Assembly: GCA_963700375.1 (NCBI GenBank)
Contig: CAVOXF010000005.1
Span: forward strand, 186,001-250,000
DNA: 64,000 nt
Reading direction: 5' to 3'
Origin: JAHEEL01 sp963700375
GTDB taxonomy: Bacteria > Actinomycetota > Acidimicrobiia > Spongiisociales > UBA5794
Position numbers and translations under genes: made by a program. The first letter of the stretch is position 1. Every line of letters starts with the position of its first letter. Positions 24,627-33,217 of the stretch are shown here, piece by piece. Below the pieces are notes generated by a model. That model was not told the origin of the DNA and did no database searches. It was given only the letters and a program-made list of their open reading frames with translations.

Positions 24627-24654
24627 CTGCTCCGGCCGCGCTCCGCGAGGCGCC

Positions 24655-25671
24655 CTACTCGGAGGTCCAGGTTCCGCCGGACCGGAGCAGCGCCGCGAGA
24701 TCGCCGGTACCTCGTGTTGCCTGCGCCGTGTCGATATGGGCGATCATCATGTCTTCGTAGACCGCTCGATCCACGTTGCGGAAGATTCCGAGCGGCGTTG
24801 GCCCGTGGGGCCCACGCGACAACCGGCTGAGGGCGAACGCGACACCCGGTTCGGGATCCTCCGCATTGTGAACTTGGATGGCATCGATTCCGACGACCGA
24901 GACCTCGACGATCTCTGCACCCAGCTCGCCGATGCGGATCCCAAACTCGTTGTCGGGCCCGAATAGAATCGGCTTTCCGTGCTCCAGATACACGCGGTTG
25001 TCGTCGCGGGTCTCCCGGTTCGTGAGCTCGATAAACGCCTTGTCGTTGAACACGTTGCAGTTCTGGTAGATCTCGATGAACGAGGTTCCACGATGTTCCG
25101 ATGCCGCTCGCAGCACGTCGATCATGTGGGTCCGGTCCATGTCGATCGTTCTGGCGACAAACGTTGCTTCAGCACCCAGTGCGAGGCTCACCGGGTTGAA
25201 CGGGTAGTCGATCGATCCCATCGGGGATGTCTTCGTCTTCTTGCCCAACTCGGATGTCGGCGAGTACTGGCCCTTCGTCAGACCGTAGATCTGGTTGTTG
25301 AACAACAAGATGTTGAGATTGACGTTGCGTCGAAGCGCATGGATCAGGTGGTTCCCGCCGATCGACAATCCGTCGCCGTCACCGGTGATCACCCACACGG
25401 TGAGATCGGGATTGGCGCTCGCCACGCCGGAGGCGATGGCAGGCGCACGGCCGTGGATCCCGTGCAAGCCGTAGGTATTCATGTAGTACGGGAACCGACT
25501 CGAGCAGCCGATGCCCGAGATGAACACGTGATTCTCCCGAGCGATCCCCATCTCGGCGAGGAACGTCTGCACGGAGGCGAGGATCGTGTAGTCACCACAG
25601 CCTGGGCACCAGCGCACCTCTTGTGCTGACTGGAAGTCGGACCTCGTGTAGTCCTTCACATCGGTAGTCAT
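24655..25671 (-). CDS. korB: 2-oxoacid:ferredoxin oxidoreductase beta subunit (KorB type)
   Basis: 338-residue TPP-binding subunit. CPGCGDYTILAS near residue 22 is a family hallmark, IGCSSRFPYYMNTYG is the substrate-side loop, and TGDGDGLSIGGNHLIHALRR is the TPP/Mg motif, followed by NNQIYGLTKGQYSPTS. The sequence matches 2-oxoglutarate-type KorB of actinobacteria. With KorA it converts 2-oxoglutarate and CoA to succinyl-CoA, reducing ferredoxin. It begins inside the korA stop (ATGA). No separate ferredoxin or delta subunit lies next to it. Confidence 0.93.
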   Translation of the reverse strand: MTTDVKDYTRSDFQSAQEVRWCPGCGDYTILASVQTFLAEMGIARENHVFISGIGCSSRFPYYMNTYGLHGIHGRAPAIASGVASANPDLTVWVITGDGDGLSIGGNHLIHALRRNVNLNILLFNNQIYGLTKGQYSPTSELGKKTKTSPMGSIDYPFNPVSLALGAEATFVARTIDMDRTHMIDVLRAASEHRGTSFIEIYQNCNVFNDKAFIELTNRETRDDNRVYLEHGKPILFGPDNEFGIRIGELGAEIVEVSVVGIDAIQVHNAEDPEPGVAFALSRLSRGPHGPTPLGIFRNVDRAVYEDMMIAHIDTAQATRGTGDLAALLRSGGTWTSE

Positions 25672-27542
25672 GAGCTGATCCCCCGGCAGAGTTCTATGAG
25701 TTTGTCTTCGATCTCACCCGACTTGAACGGATCACCCTCCATCTTGCTGAGGGTCACCGTATCCACCAGGTACTCGGCCCGGATCAACTTCGCGAATTGT
25801 CCGGCATTGAGTTCGGGAATCAGCACCACCTCGCGTCCTTTGAGCACTTCGCCGAGATCGGGCGGCAGCGGGTTGAGATGGCGGATCTGAGCGTGGGCAA
25901 CGGAGAGGCCGTTCTTGCGCGCGTTGAGCACACCCGCACGAATCGCCCCGAACGTGGACCCCCATCCGAGGACCAGGATCTTCGCGTCGGCATCTCCATG
26001 CACCGTGATCGGCGGGATGTCCTTGCGGATGGCATCGATCTTCGCCGCGCGAAGCTCGGTCATCAGCTGATGGTTCTCGCCGTCGTAGGCGACGGTGCCG
26101 GTGAGGTTCTTCTTCTCCAGGCCCCCGAGCCGGTGTTCGAGGCCGGGGGTCCCTGGGATCGCCCACGGCCGGGCGAGGGTTTCGGGATCCCGAGCGTATG
26201 GCAGGAACGTGTCGCCGTCGTTGGGCTTCGTGGCGAACGAGACCGGGAACTTCGGCAGGTCCGCCAGGTCCGGGATCAACCACGGCTCGGACGAGTTCGC
26301 GATGTACCCGTCGGAAAGGAGGATCACCGGTGTCATGTACTTCGTGGCGATTCGGGCTGCCTCGATCGCCGTCGAGAACGCGTCGGCCGGGGTGGCCGCC
26401 GCGAGCACCGGCAGCGGTGCCTCCCCGTGGCGCCCGTACATCGCGAAGAGCAGATCGGACTGCTCAACCCTGGTCGGCAAACCGGTCGATGGTCCGGCAC
26501 GCTGTACATCGATGACGATCAGGGGAAGCTCCATCATGAATGCAAGGCTGATGGTTTCCGACTTCAATGCGAGTCCCGGACCGGACGTAGTGGTCGCCGC
26601 CAGGTTCCCCACGAACGCGGCACCGACCGCGGTGCCGACGGCAGCGATCTCGTCCTCAGCTTGGAACGTCTTCACTCCGAAGTGCTTCTGCTTCGCCAAC
26701 TCTTCGAGAATCGACGTGGCCGGCGTGATGGGGTAGGAGCCGAGGAAGAGCGGTAGGTTGGCGGCGCGCGCGCCGGCGATGAGCCCCCAGGCGAGGGCTG
26801 CGTTTCCGGTGACGTTCGTGTAGTCCCCCTTGGGCAGCGAGGCCGGCCGCACTTCGAAGGTGTGGTGGAATTCCTCGGTCGTGATGCCGTAGTTGTAGCC
26901 GGCGCGCAACGCGGCACTGTTCGCCGCGGCCACGGGGCTGTCGGCTCCGAACTTCCCGATATTCCACTCTTCGACCGGTTCGAGCGGCCGGGAGTACATC
27001 CAGGACATGAGACCGAGAGCGAAGAAGTTCTTCGACCGCAACACCTCCCGGCCCTTGACCCCGGTGCCCACGAGCGCCTGCTTCGTCAACTCCTCCATCG
27101 GAGCCGTCAGGACATGGAACCCGGTCAGAGACCCGTCCTTGAGGGGATTGGCGTCGTAGCCCGCTTTCGCGAGGTTCCGTTCGTCGAAGGCGTCCCGGTT
27201 GATGATGATCAGCGCCCCGGGCTCGAGGTCCTCGAGGTTGGCCTTCAGGGCCGCCGGGTTCATCGCGATCAGGCAGTCGGGTCGATCGCCCGGTGTGAGG
27301 ATGTCCCAGTCGGCGATGTGCACCTGGAACGACGAGACGCCGGCGATCGTGCCGGCAGGGGCGCGGATCTCGGCGGGAAAATTCGGGAGTGTCGCGAGGT
27401 CGTTGCCGAACAGCGCAGAGCTGGCAGTGAACTGGGTTCCGGCCAACTGCATGCCGTCCCCGGAGTCACCGGCAAATCGGATCACGACCCGATCGATCTT
27501 CTCCGGTGTCGGCTGGAAATCGGTCTTGGTGTCTGATGACAC
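25668..27542 (-). CDS. korA: 2-oxoacid:ferredoxin oxidoreductase alpha subunit with fused gamma domain (KorA type)
   Basis: 624-residue subunit. The N-terminal gamma domain begins with VVIRFAGDSGDGMQLAGTQF, and the alpha part starts near residue 205 with ITPATSILEELAKQ and contains TTTSGPGLALKSETISLA. This gamma-alpha fusion is the KorA form of mycobacteria. GTG at 27542, 8 nt after a GGAG site, is preferred to the ATG at 27557. Partner korB follows with a 4-nt overlap. Confidence 0.93.
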   Translation of the reverse strand: MSSDTKTDFQPTPEKIDRVVIRFAGDSGDGMQLAGTQFTASSALFGNDLATLPNFPAEIRAPAGTIAGVSSFQVHIADWDILTPGDRPDCLIAMNPAALKANLEDLEPGALIIINRDAFDERNLAKAGYDANPLKDGSLTGFHVLTAPMEELTKQALVGTGVKGREVLRSKNFFALGLMSWMYSRPLEPVEEWNIGKFGADSPVAAANSAALRAGYNYGITTEEFHHTFEVRPASLPKGDYTNVTGNAALAWGLIAGARAANLPLFLGSYPITPATSILEELAKQKHFGVKTFQAEDEIAAVGTAVGAAFVGNLAATTTSGPGLALKSETISLAFMMELPLIVIDVQRAGPSTGLPTRVEQSDLLFAMYGRHGEAPLPVLAAATPADAFSTAIEAARIATKYMTPVILLSDGYIANSSEPWLIPDLADLPKFPVSFATKPNDGDTFLPYARDPETLARPWAIPGTPGLEHRLGGLEKKNLTGTVAYDGENHQLMTELRAAKIDAIRKDIPPITVHGDADAKILVLGWGSTFGAIRAGVLNARKNGLSVAHAQIRHLNPLPPDLGEVLKGREVVLIPELNAGQFAKLIRAEYLVDTVTLSKMEGDPFKSGEIEDKLIELCRGISS

Positions 27543-27603
27543 GGTTCTGCTCCTCATGGCGAGTGAGGGATCGGGATGGACCGTCCCCCGTTGGCAAGCA
27601 GTG

Positions 27604-27609
27604 AGTCTA
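27604..27609 (-). promoter_or_regulatory. Candidate -10 box (TAGACT) for korAB
   Basis: TANNNT hexamer about 60 nt before the GTG at 27542, leaving room for the GGAG ribosome site. Weak evidence alone. Confidence 0.3.
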
Positions 27610-27754
27610 TGCCCCTTTTCCGCGTGGTCGATGGCGATCTCTCCGGACGCCGAAACTGCGGGGCCGGATCATGGGGCGGGGATCGCCTGCCGGTGGACGC
27701 GTGAAGGGTGATTGGTCGCCCGACGAATCTGCGCACGACGGCCCGATAGCCGGC

Positions 27755-29137
27755 TCAGGCCGCACTCGGCGGCCGGCCAACCCCGACGATGCCGGCCGAC
27801 TCGAGGCCGAGTCCGATCTCGAGCAGACCGGCCTCGCCCCACCACGGGCCGATCAGCTGAAGGCTCGCGGGTGGCGTCGCACCGCTCTCGATCGGCAACG
27901 CCAGCGCAGGATTGCCGACGCGATTGATCGGCCACGTGTTCTGAGCAATCACCGTTCGATGAAAGATACGCTCTCCGTCGATCTCCATGTCCGCCTCGCC
28001 GATCACCTTCCTGGTCGACCCGACGGTTGGGGTGATGAGGATGTCGAAATGGCGGAAGAGGCGGTCCAGTGCGTGTCGGGCGCCGGCATCCCACGCTACG
28101 ACGTCGACCATGGTGTCGAGGTCAACGCTCTGTGCGTTGGCGAGGCGGGCAGCGACATCGCGGCCGTACCGATCGGGGTCGCTCTCCCACCGGTCTCGAT
28201 GGACGCTGAGGATCTCACCGGAGGAGGCGAGACCGGCCACCTCCGTGATGGCCAGCCCGGGGTCGTCGACCGTCTCGACGGAAGCGCCCGCCTCGACGAG
28301 GCGAGCGACGACCGCCTGGAAGGCGTCGCGCGTTGGGCGATCGGTCGGAGCGAGCATCCACTGCTTGGGGATGCCGATCGAGATCCCTGCCGGATCGCGA
28401 GGTTCGCCGACAGACTCCACGGGCCGCGGCGCCGACCACGGGTCAGCCTCGTCGTCGCCCGCCATCGCAGAATAGACCGCAACCGCATCGCCGACGGTTC
28501 GGGTGATCGGTCCGACGGTGTCGAGCGAGGGCGCGAGCGGCGTGACGCCGGTGAGGGGCACCCTACCGTGGGTGACCTTGAGGCCGACGACGCCGCAGAG
28601 GGCGGCCGGCACACGCACCGATCCCCCGGTGTCGGTGCCGATAGCGGCCGGAACGATGCCGGCAGCAACGGCGGCAGCCGACCCGCCGGACGATCCACCG
28701 GGCGACAAGGTCGGATCCCAGGGATTGCGAACTGGGCCGAAGTGGGGGTTTTCGGAGGTGAATCCGAAGGCGAACTCATGGAGGCCCGTTCGGCCGATGA
28801 TGACGGCACCCGCAGCCTCGAGACGCTCGACGACGGTCGCTGAGCTTGAGGGCACGGGGGGCTCGAACGCAGCGCCGCTGGTGTTGGGGAGACCGGCCTG
28901 ATCGATCAGGTCCTTGAGGCCGATCGGAACACCCGCCAGTGGTCCGACACGCTCCCCCGCTCCGATCCTGAGATCGAGGGCTTCCGCCCGGGCGATCGCA
29001 CCGCTCCGATCGATTGATGTGAAGATGTTGAGCCGGGCCTGCGCCGCTTCAGCGGCGCTGAGTGCCGCATCGACCGTTTCGACCGCCGACCGCTCTCCGC
29101 GCTGCACCGCGTTCGCGAGGTCGACGATCGAGGACAT
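27755..29137 (-). CDS. Amidase signature family amidohydrolase
   Basis: 460-residue amidase. The Lys of the triad is in GVPIGLKDLID, the Gly/Ser-rich motif is SPGGSSGGSAAAVAAG with the cis-Ser, and the nucleophile Ser lies in IGTDTGGSVRVPAALCG. This layout fits GatA-like or free amidases. No GatB or GatC partner is adjacent, so a free-standing amidase is more likely than transamidosome function. It starts 2 nt after the DUF3048 gene and is probably in the same transcript. Confidence 0.88.
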   Translation of the reverse strand: MSSIVDLANAVQRGERSAVETVDAALSAAEAAQARLNIFTSIDRSGAIARAEALDLRIGAGERVGPLAGVPIGLKDLIDQAGLPNTSGAAFEPPVPSSSATVVERLEAAGAVIIGRTGLHEFAFGFTSENPHFGPVRNPWDPTLSPGGSSGGSAAAVAAGIVPAAIGTDTGGSVRVPAALCGVVGLKVTHGRVPLTGVTPLAPSLDTVGPITRTVGDAVAVYSAMAGDDEADPWSAPRPVESVGEPRDPAGISIGIPKQWMLAPTDRPTRDAFQAVVARLVEAGASVETVDDPGLAITEVAGLASSGEILSVHRDRWESDPDRYGRDVAARLANAQSVDLDTMVDVVAWDAGARHALDRLFRHFDILITPTVGSTRKVIGEADMEIDGERIFHRTVIAQNTWPINRVGNPALALPIESGATPPASLQLIGPWWGEAGLLEIGLGLESAGIVGVGRPPSAA

Positions 29138-29139
29138 CG

Positions 29140-30222
29140 CTAGTCCCAGAAGATGGGTTGATCATCGGGGAAGACTTCGATCCAGACTCTCCCGGGAGGA
29201 ATTGTGATCTCGGCACCGCTCTCGTCGAAGAGCGTGACCGGATCCTCCTCGGTCTCACGGAACCACGTCGCGTGGACCACGCCGCCGTCGTAGAAGATGT
29301 GTGCGGGCCACTCGCCGGTCGTCCGCAACGACGGGAGCTCCTGACCCTTGCCCGCAGGGTCCCAGGTGGTGTATCGGCCCGCTTCGACGACCACGATCAT
29401 GTCGGCCGATACCTGCTCTTCCACGAGGTCCGTGTCGATCGAAACATGCGGCTCGGTTCCGTACGAGTGAAGGTACTGCTCCCCGTCCCAGACCCAGCTC
29501 GACGCTGCATGATCCGAGAACTGGAGGACAAGTGACGTCGCGTCTTCCGTCGGTTCGGGTGCATCCGTCGCATAGGTGAACAGCGGGAGTGGCGGTTCAT
29601 CCGGCCACTCACGGCTATCGGCGTACTCACGAATCAACCCGGTCGACGTATACAGGTTGTGGGGAGCGGCCCGGCTCTTCGCGCGGAAAGTCGTAGCGCC
29701 GGTGTCATAGACCATGTAGAGGTCTGCTTCGGTGAACAGTTTCCTCACCCAGGGCTGAGCACCGGAGATCTGGAACGGGCCTTTGAGCGGGGTGACCAGG
29801 CTTATGTCGGTTGGCCGCCCGGATCGAACGGGGCCGACATACTCGCTATCGCTCTGGTGGAACAGCGCGATGAACCGGGTGAGTCCCCCTTCGACGAGCA
29901 CTTCGTAGACGGCATCGGCGACGTTGAGGTTGCTGTGTGGGCGGGCGTCAGGGTGGTTGTCGATCTTGATGGCCACCACTCTGCGGCCAATCACTTCGTC
30001 ATCTGCGGGAAGGCCGTTGATCGACGCAGCTACCGGCGGAACGGTCGTGGTCGTGGTCGTGGTCGATGTCGTCGTTGTGCTCGATGTCGTCGTCGGCACC
30101 GTCGTGGTCGTTGTGGTCGTTGCGAGGGTGGTTGGCGCGTCTTCAGCCGAGGCGTTGCTGCAGGACGCCAGAAGGACGGCGAGCGCGGCGACGAGCAGAA
30201 GAGGTCTCTTGAGAGGAATCAT
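29140..30222 (-). CDS. DUF3048 (YerB-like) lipoprotein with Thr-rich linker
   Basis: 360-residue lipoprotein. The signal peptide ends in LLASC (Cys near residue 20). A low-complexity stretch of almost only Thr, Ser and Val (about 33-63) forms an extracellular spacer. The DUF3048 domain then starts at VVAIKIDNHPDARPHSNLN, with DAVYEVLVEGGLTRFIALFH and PVRSGRPTDI. The family is found outside the membrane of Gram-positive bacteria, function unknown. ATG at 30222 is chosen because the signal peptide starts there. It sits between the amidase and the VanW/propeller gene, at the edge of the wall-enzyme cluster. Confidence 0.88.
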   Translation of the reverse strand: MIPLKRPLLLVAALAVLLASCSNASAEDAPTTLATTTTTTTVPTTTSSTTTTSTTTTTTTVPPVAASINGLPADDEVIGRRVVAIKIDNHPDARPHSNLNVADAVYEVLVEGGLTRFIALFHQSDSEYVGPVRSGRPTDISLVTPLKGPFQISGAQPWVRKLFTEADLYMVYDTGATTFRAKSRAAPHNLYTSTGLIREYADSREWPDEPPLPLFTYATDAPEPTEDATSLVLQFSDHAASSWVWDGEQYLHSYGTEPHVSIDTDLVEEQVSADMIVVVEAGRYTTWDPAGKGQELPSLRTTGEWPAHIFYDGGVVHATWFRETEEDPVTLFDESGAEITIPPGRVWIEVFPDDQPIFWD

Positions 30223-30270
30223 GATTGGCGGGAGTGTATCCACGTATCCCCTCAACACGAGGCGATCGAT

Positions 30271-31743
30271 CTAGCCCTCCGGCATTGGGTTGTAGCGGTG
30301 GAACCAGCGTTCGCTCTCGTATGCGCCGTTGGGGTGCGTGATCGTGCGCGTGACCGTCACCGTGCCACCGTACTTCGAGCTGACCGACCCCGTTGTGTAG
30401 CCGTTCACTTCGCGTCCCTCGTTGTTGCCGTAGAGACGAACGGTGACGCTCCCGGAGGTGTACGACGTGTCGATGAAGACCGGCGTGAGCGTGTCGTTAC
30501 GGAACTGCACGTCCGGGCCCGGGTAGCCAAGCGTCGCCTCGATCCCAACGGGATACCGGGTGAAGTAGAGGCTGTGCGGCTGGTGGTAGACCTCGTCGTA
30601 TCCGCCCCAGAAGATCGCGTTGTACAGCGTGGTGGCGAACTGGCTGGTACCACCACCGATGTTTGCCGGATGATCGCAGCACACGATCTCGCCACCGATG
30701 ATGGCCCCTGCTGGGACGTATCCCTTGGCGGTGGTCCGTGGGCCGACATGGGCGTTGATGGAGAAGGTCTCACCCGGCTGGACGACGGCGCCATCGACCG
30801 CGTCTGCGATTCGATGGATGTTGATCACACGACTCTGACAACACGGGTAATACGTCGTGAACTCGGCCACCAGCAGTTTGTCCTGCGGCGGTGGTGCGTC
30901 GCCACCGGGAAGGTCACCGAACGATCCGGACACCGGATTCATCAACGATCCGCCGTAGAGGAACTCATCGTCGGCAGCGCCCTGGGTATTGGTGTACCTC
31001 AGGAAGAACTTCCCCTGCGCCACGCGGTAGATGGCCGGGGAGGAGATTCCATCGGCAGTCCAGTCACCTGCAAGGACACGGTCGCCCTTGTCGCCGTAGA
31101 GGAACTGTTGGTCGGCGGGACCCTCGGCGTTGGTGTTGCGGAAGTAGACGAGGCCGTTCCTCTCGCGATGCAGTCCTACCGTGTCGATGCCGTCGTCATC
31201 GAAATCGCCGACGAATGGCCTATCTCCCGGGTTGCCGAAGACGAAGGAATAGTCGGCCGCCCCGAGACCTTCGTCAGCGGTGCCGATTCGGTTGATCACG
31301 AACACGCGGCTCTCCGACGGACGGTACACCGATACCGAATCGCACCCGTCGCCGTCGAAGTCACCGGCGAGAGGGATGTCACCCGGATTGCCGAAGTAGA
31401 ACTTGATGTCGGCGACGCCCTGGGTATTCGAGTTCCTCAGATAGACATAGCCATCGGATTGGCGGTAGAGACCCGGCGTATCGACGCCGTCGCAGTCCCA
31501 GTCCCCGGTAAACGGGCTATCGCCCGGGTTCCCGAAGTAGAAACGCGTGGACTGACCGTTGACCGGGTCGCGCAACCACCATTGGCCCGACTCAGAGTCG
31601 ACGACACCGACCCCTTCGCGAACCGGTGGTGTGGTCGTGTCCCCGGCTTGAGCATCTGCCCCCCACGCGACCACGATCACCGCGATCACGAAGAGTCCGA
31701 CGAGGAGCCGTGCAGAGCCGCGTGTGAGAGTAGATGAAATCAT
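30271..31743 (-). CDS. Secreted five-blade propeller + VanW domain protein
   Basis: 490 residues. Signal peptide 1-33. A half blade (about 45-67), four repeats (68-114, 115-166, 167-213, 214-260) and a closing half (261-278) form the predicted propeller. Each repeat follows F-Y-F-G-N-P-G-D, then GD(W/F)xxDG, then LYR, then a YLRN-like strand. Cys pairs sit in repeat 1 (WDCDG) and repeat 2 (DGCDS). The VanW domain (about 290-460) has VVQPGETFSINAHVG and NIGGGTSQFATTLYNAIFWG. VanW domains occur in wall proteins and glycopeptide-resistance clusters, with unproven activity. Leaderless -10 box 8 nt upstream. Confidence 0.87.
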   Translation of the reverse strand: MISSTLTRGSARLLVGLFVIAVIVVAWGADAQAGDTTTPPVREGVGVVDSESGQWWLRDPVNGQSTRFYFGNPGDSPFTGDWDCDGVDTPGLYRQSDGYVYLRNSNTQGVADIKFYFGNPGDIPLAGDFDGDGCDSVSVYRPSESRVFVINRIGTADEGLGAADYSFVFGNPGDRPFVGDFDDDGIDTVGLHRERNGLVYFRNTNAEGPADQQFLYGDKGDRVLAGDWTADGISSPAIYRVAQGKFFLRYTNTQGAADDEFLYGGSLMNPVSGSFGDLPGGDAPPPQDKLLVAEFTTYYPCCQSRVINIHRIADAVDGAVVQPGETFSINAHVGPRTTAKGYVPAGAIIGGEIVCCDHPANIGGGTSQFATTLYNAIFWGGYDEVYHQPHSLYFTRYPVGIEATLGYPGPDVQFRNDTLTPVFIDTSYTSGSVTVRLYGNNEGREVNGYTTGSVSSKYGGTVTVTRTITHPNGAYESERWFHRYNPMPEG

Positions 31744-31751
31744 TGGGCGAG

Positions 31752-31757
31752 AGGATA
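31752..31757 (-). promoter_or_regulatory. Candidate leaderless -10 box (TATCCT) for the propeller-VanW gene
   Basis: TATCCT followed by 8 nt and then ATG at 31743. Confidence 0.45.
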
Positions 31758-31793
31758 TCGGTTGATCAGTTCAGCGCCCACGATCGGTCGCCG

Positions 31794-33035
31794 CTACGGA
31801 ATCGCATGTACGACGGTTCCGATTGGGGCCCAGGCGAAGAGCGCCGCAGCTTTGTGGTCGGCCTGACGGACGCAACCGCCCGAGCCGAACCCTCCGAGTT
31901 GGGCTTCCGTCTGCAGCGGCCTGCCGTTTGAGTAGCGAGGGATAGAGTGGAACCCGTACGACCACTGGTTGCCGAAGGTCCCCGGCCTCACGAAACGCAC
32001 CATGTGTTTCATCGTGATTCCACCGTACGGCGCCCATGCGTTGACCGACTTCGAGAAGACGGTGTAGGTGCCGAGAAGTGGAATGCCCTTCTTGTTCGTC
32101 ACCAGGTACGTGTCGACGAGGTGATCGCCCTCATCGATCAGCCAGACACGGTGTTGAGAGTTGGAGTAGATGATCCGCTTTCCGGAGCCCACAGCCGGAT
32201 ACGGAGGTGTCGTCGGCGGGGCCTCATGACCGCCGGGGAGCGGCCCAAATGCTCCGGCGATCGGCACGTACTTCGAGTAGCCGTACTCATAGGAGGCGTC
32301 GGCGGCACCCGCTGTATTCGAGTAGCGCACGTGGAACATGCCGTCCGACGGTCGATACACGCCAATCGTGTCTGCGCTTCCGGTCCATGCCCCGACCAGT
32401 GGGGTGTCAGAGTGCTCGCCGAATGGGAACGAGGCGTCGGCGGCTCCGCCGGAATGCGTGTTCTTGAGGTACACCGAGCTCGTGTTCGGGCGGTACAGGC
32501 CCACGGTGTCCGTGCCGTCACCGTCGAAATCGCCCACGAATGGCTTGTCACCGGGAGCGCCGAATGAGAAGGAGACCTCGGCTGCGCCGAGCCCTGCTCC
32601 GTCAGACCCGAGGCTGTTGATGATGTAGAAGCGGTGTTCCGACGGGCGATAGATCGACACGGTGTCGCACCCGTCGCCGTCGAAGTCGCCGGCAATCGGG
32701 ACATCACCCGGGTTGCCGAAGTAGAACTGGGTGTCTGCCACGCCTTGGGTGTTCGAATTGCGGAGGTAGACGAAGCCGTCGGAGCTCCGACGCAGGCCCG
32801 GCGTGTCGTTCCCGTCGCAGTCCCAGTCGCCGGTGAACGGCGTGTCCCCGGGATTGCCGAAGTAGAAGTGGGTCGTGGCGCCGGAGGCGGGATCGCGCAG
32901 GAACCACTCACCCGTCGTGGGATCGAAGAGACCGACACCCGCGTCACTCGGCGCAGCATTGGCTGCACCGGCGATCGCGGTCAGCAAACCAGCGACAAGG
33001 GCGAGAACCACAAGGATTCGAGTTCCTGTACGCAC
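31794..33035 (-). CDS. Secreted five-blade propeller + L,D-transpeptidase
   Basis: 413 residues. Signal peptide about 1-27. The propeller domain (about 33-275) has the half-four-half layout, with Cys in repeats 1 and 2 as in the VanW protein. The C-terminal YkuD/ErfK-type domain (about 290-413) has His363 in YGFHSIP and the nucleophile Cys388 in GSGGCVRQ, the expected S-x-G-C-x-R site. Such enzymes make 3-3 peptidoglycan crosslinks or attach proteins to the wall. GTG at 33035 is chosen as the signal peptide begins there; the frame extends to 33179. Divergent from the SpoIID gene. Confidence 0.87.
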   Translation of the reverse strand: MRTGTRILVVLALVAGLLTAIAGAANAAPSDAGVGLFDPTTGEWFLRDPASGATTHFYFGNPGDTPFTGDWDCDGNDTPGLRRSSDGFVYLRNSNTQGVADTQFYFGNPGDVPIAGDFDGDGCDTVSIYRPSEHRFYIINSLGSDGAGLGAAEVSFSFGAPGDKPFVGDFDGDGTDTVGLYRPNTSSVYLKNTHSGGAADASFPFGEHSDTPLVGAWTGSADTIGVYRPSDGMFHVRYSNTAGAADASYEYGYSKYVPIAGAFGPLPGGHEAPPTTPPYPAVGSGKRIIYSNSQHRVWLIDEGDHLVDTYLVTNKKGIPLLGTYTVFSKSVNAWAPYGGITMKHMVRFVRPGTFGNQWSYGFHSIPRYSNGRPLQTEAQLGGFGSGGCVRQADHKAAALFAWAPIGTVVHAIP

Positions 33036-33217
33036 ACATTCTCCGTTCGATTGGTCCGGACCCCGAGCAAGCGAGACTACCCGACCCGATATCGGCATGA
33101 CTAGCCCGCAACTGGAGAGGATCTCGCGAGCGGCGTATCGAGTACAGCGACTTCGCCACCACACTGCAGGTGATGGCAATCCTCAAGACGTCTGCGGGAT
33201 CGTTCGATAACCATTCC

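Noticed and set aside
30040..30125. Simple-sequence stretch in the DUF3048 gene considered as a phase-variation tract
   Set aside because: Units are imperfect and mostly multiples of three encoding a Thr/Ser/Val linker, so slippage would not switch the frame off.
29659..31737. Long plus-strand open frame (692 codons) opposite the DUF3048 and propeller-VanW genes
   Set aside because: It has no recognisable domain, reads as Asp/Arg/Val-rich antisense of the repeats, and the minus-strand frames carry clear signal peptides and domains. It is an effect of high GC and repeat periodicity.
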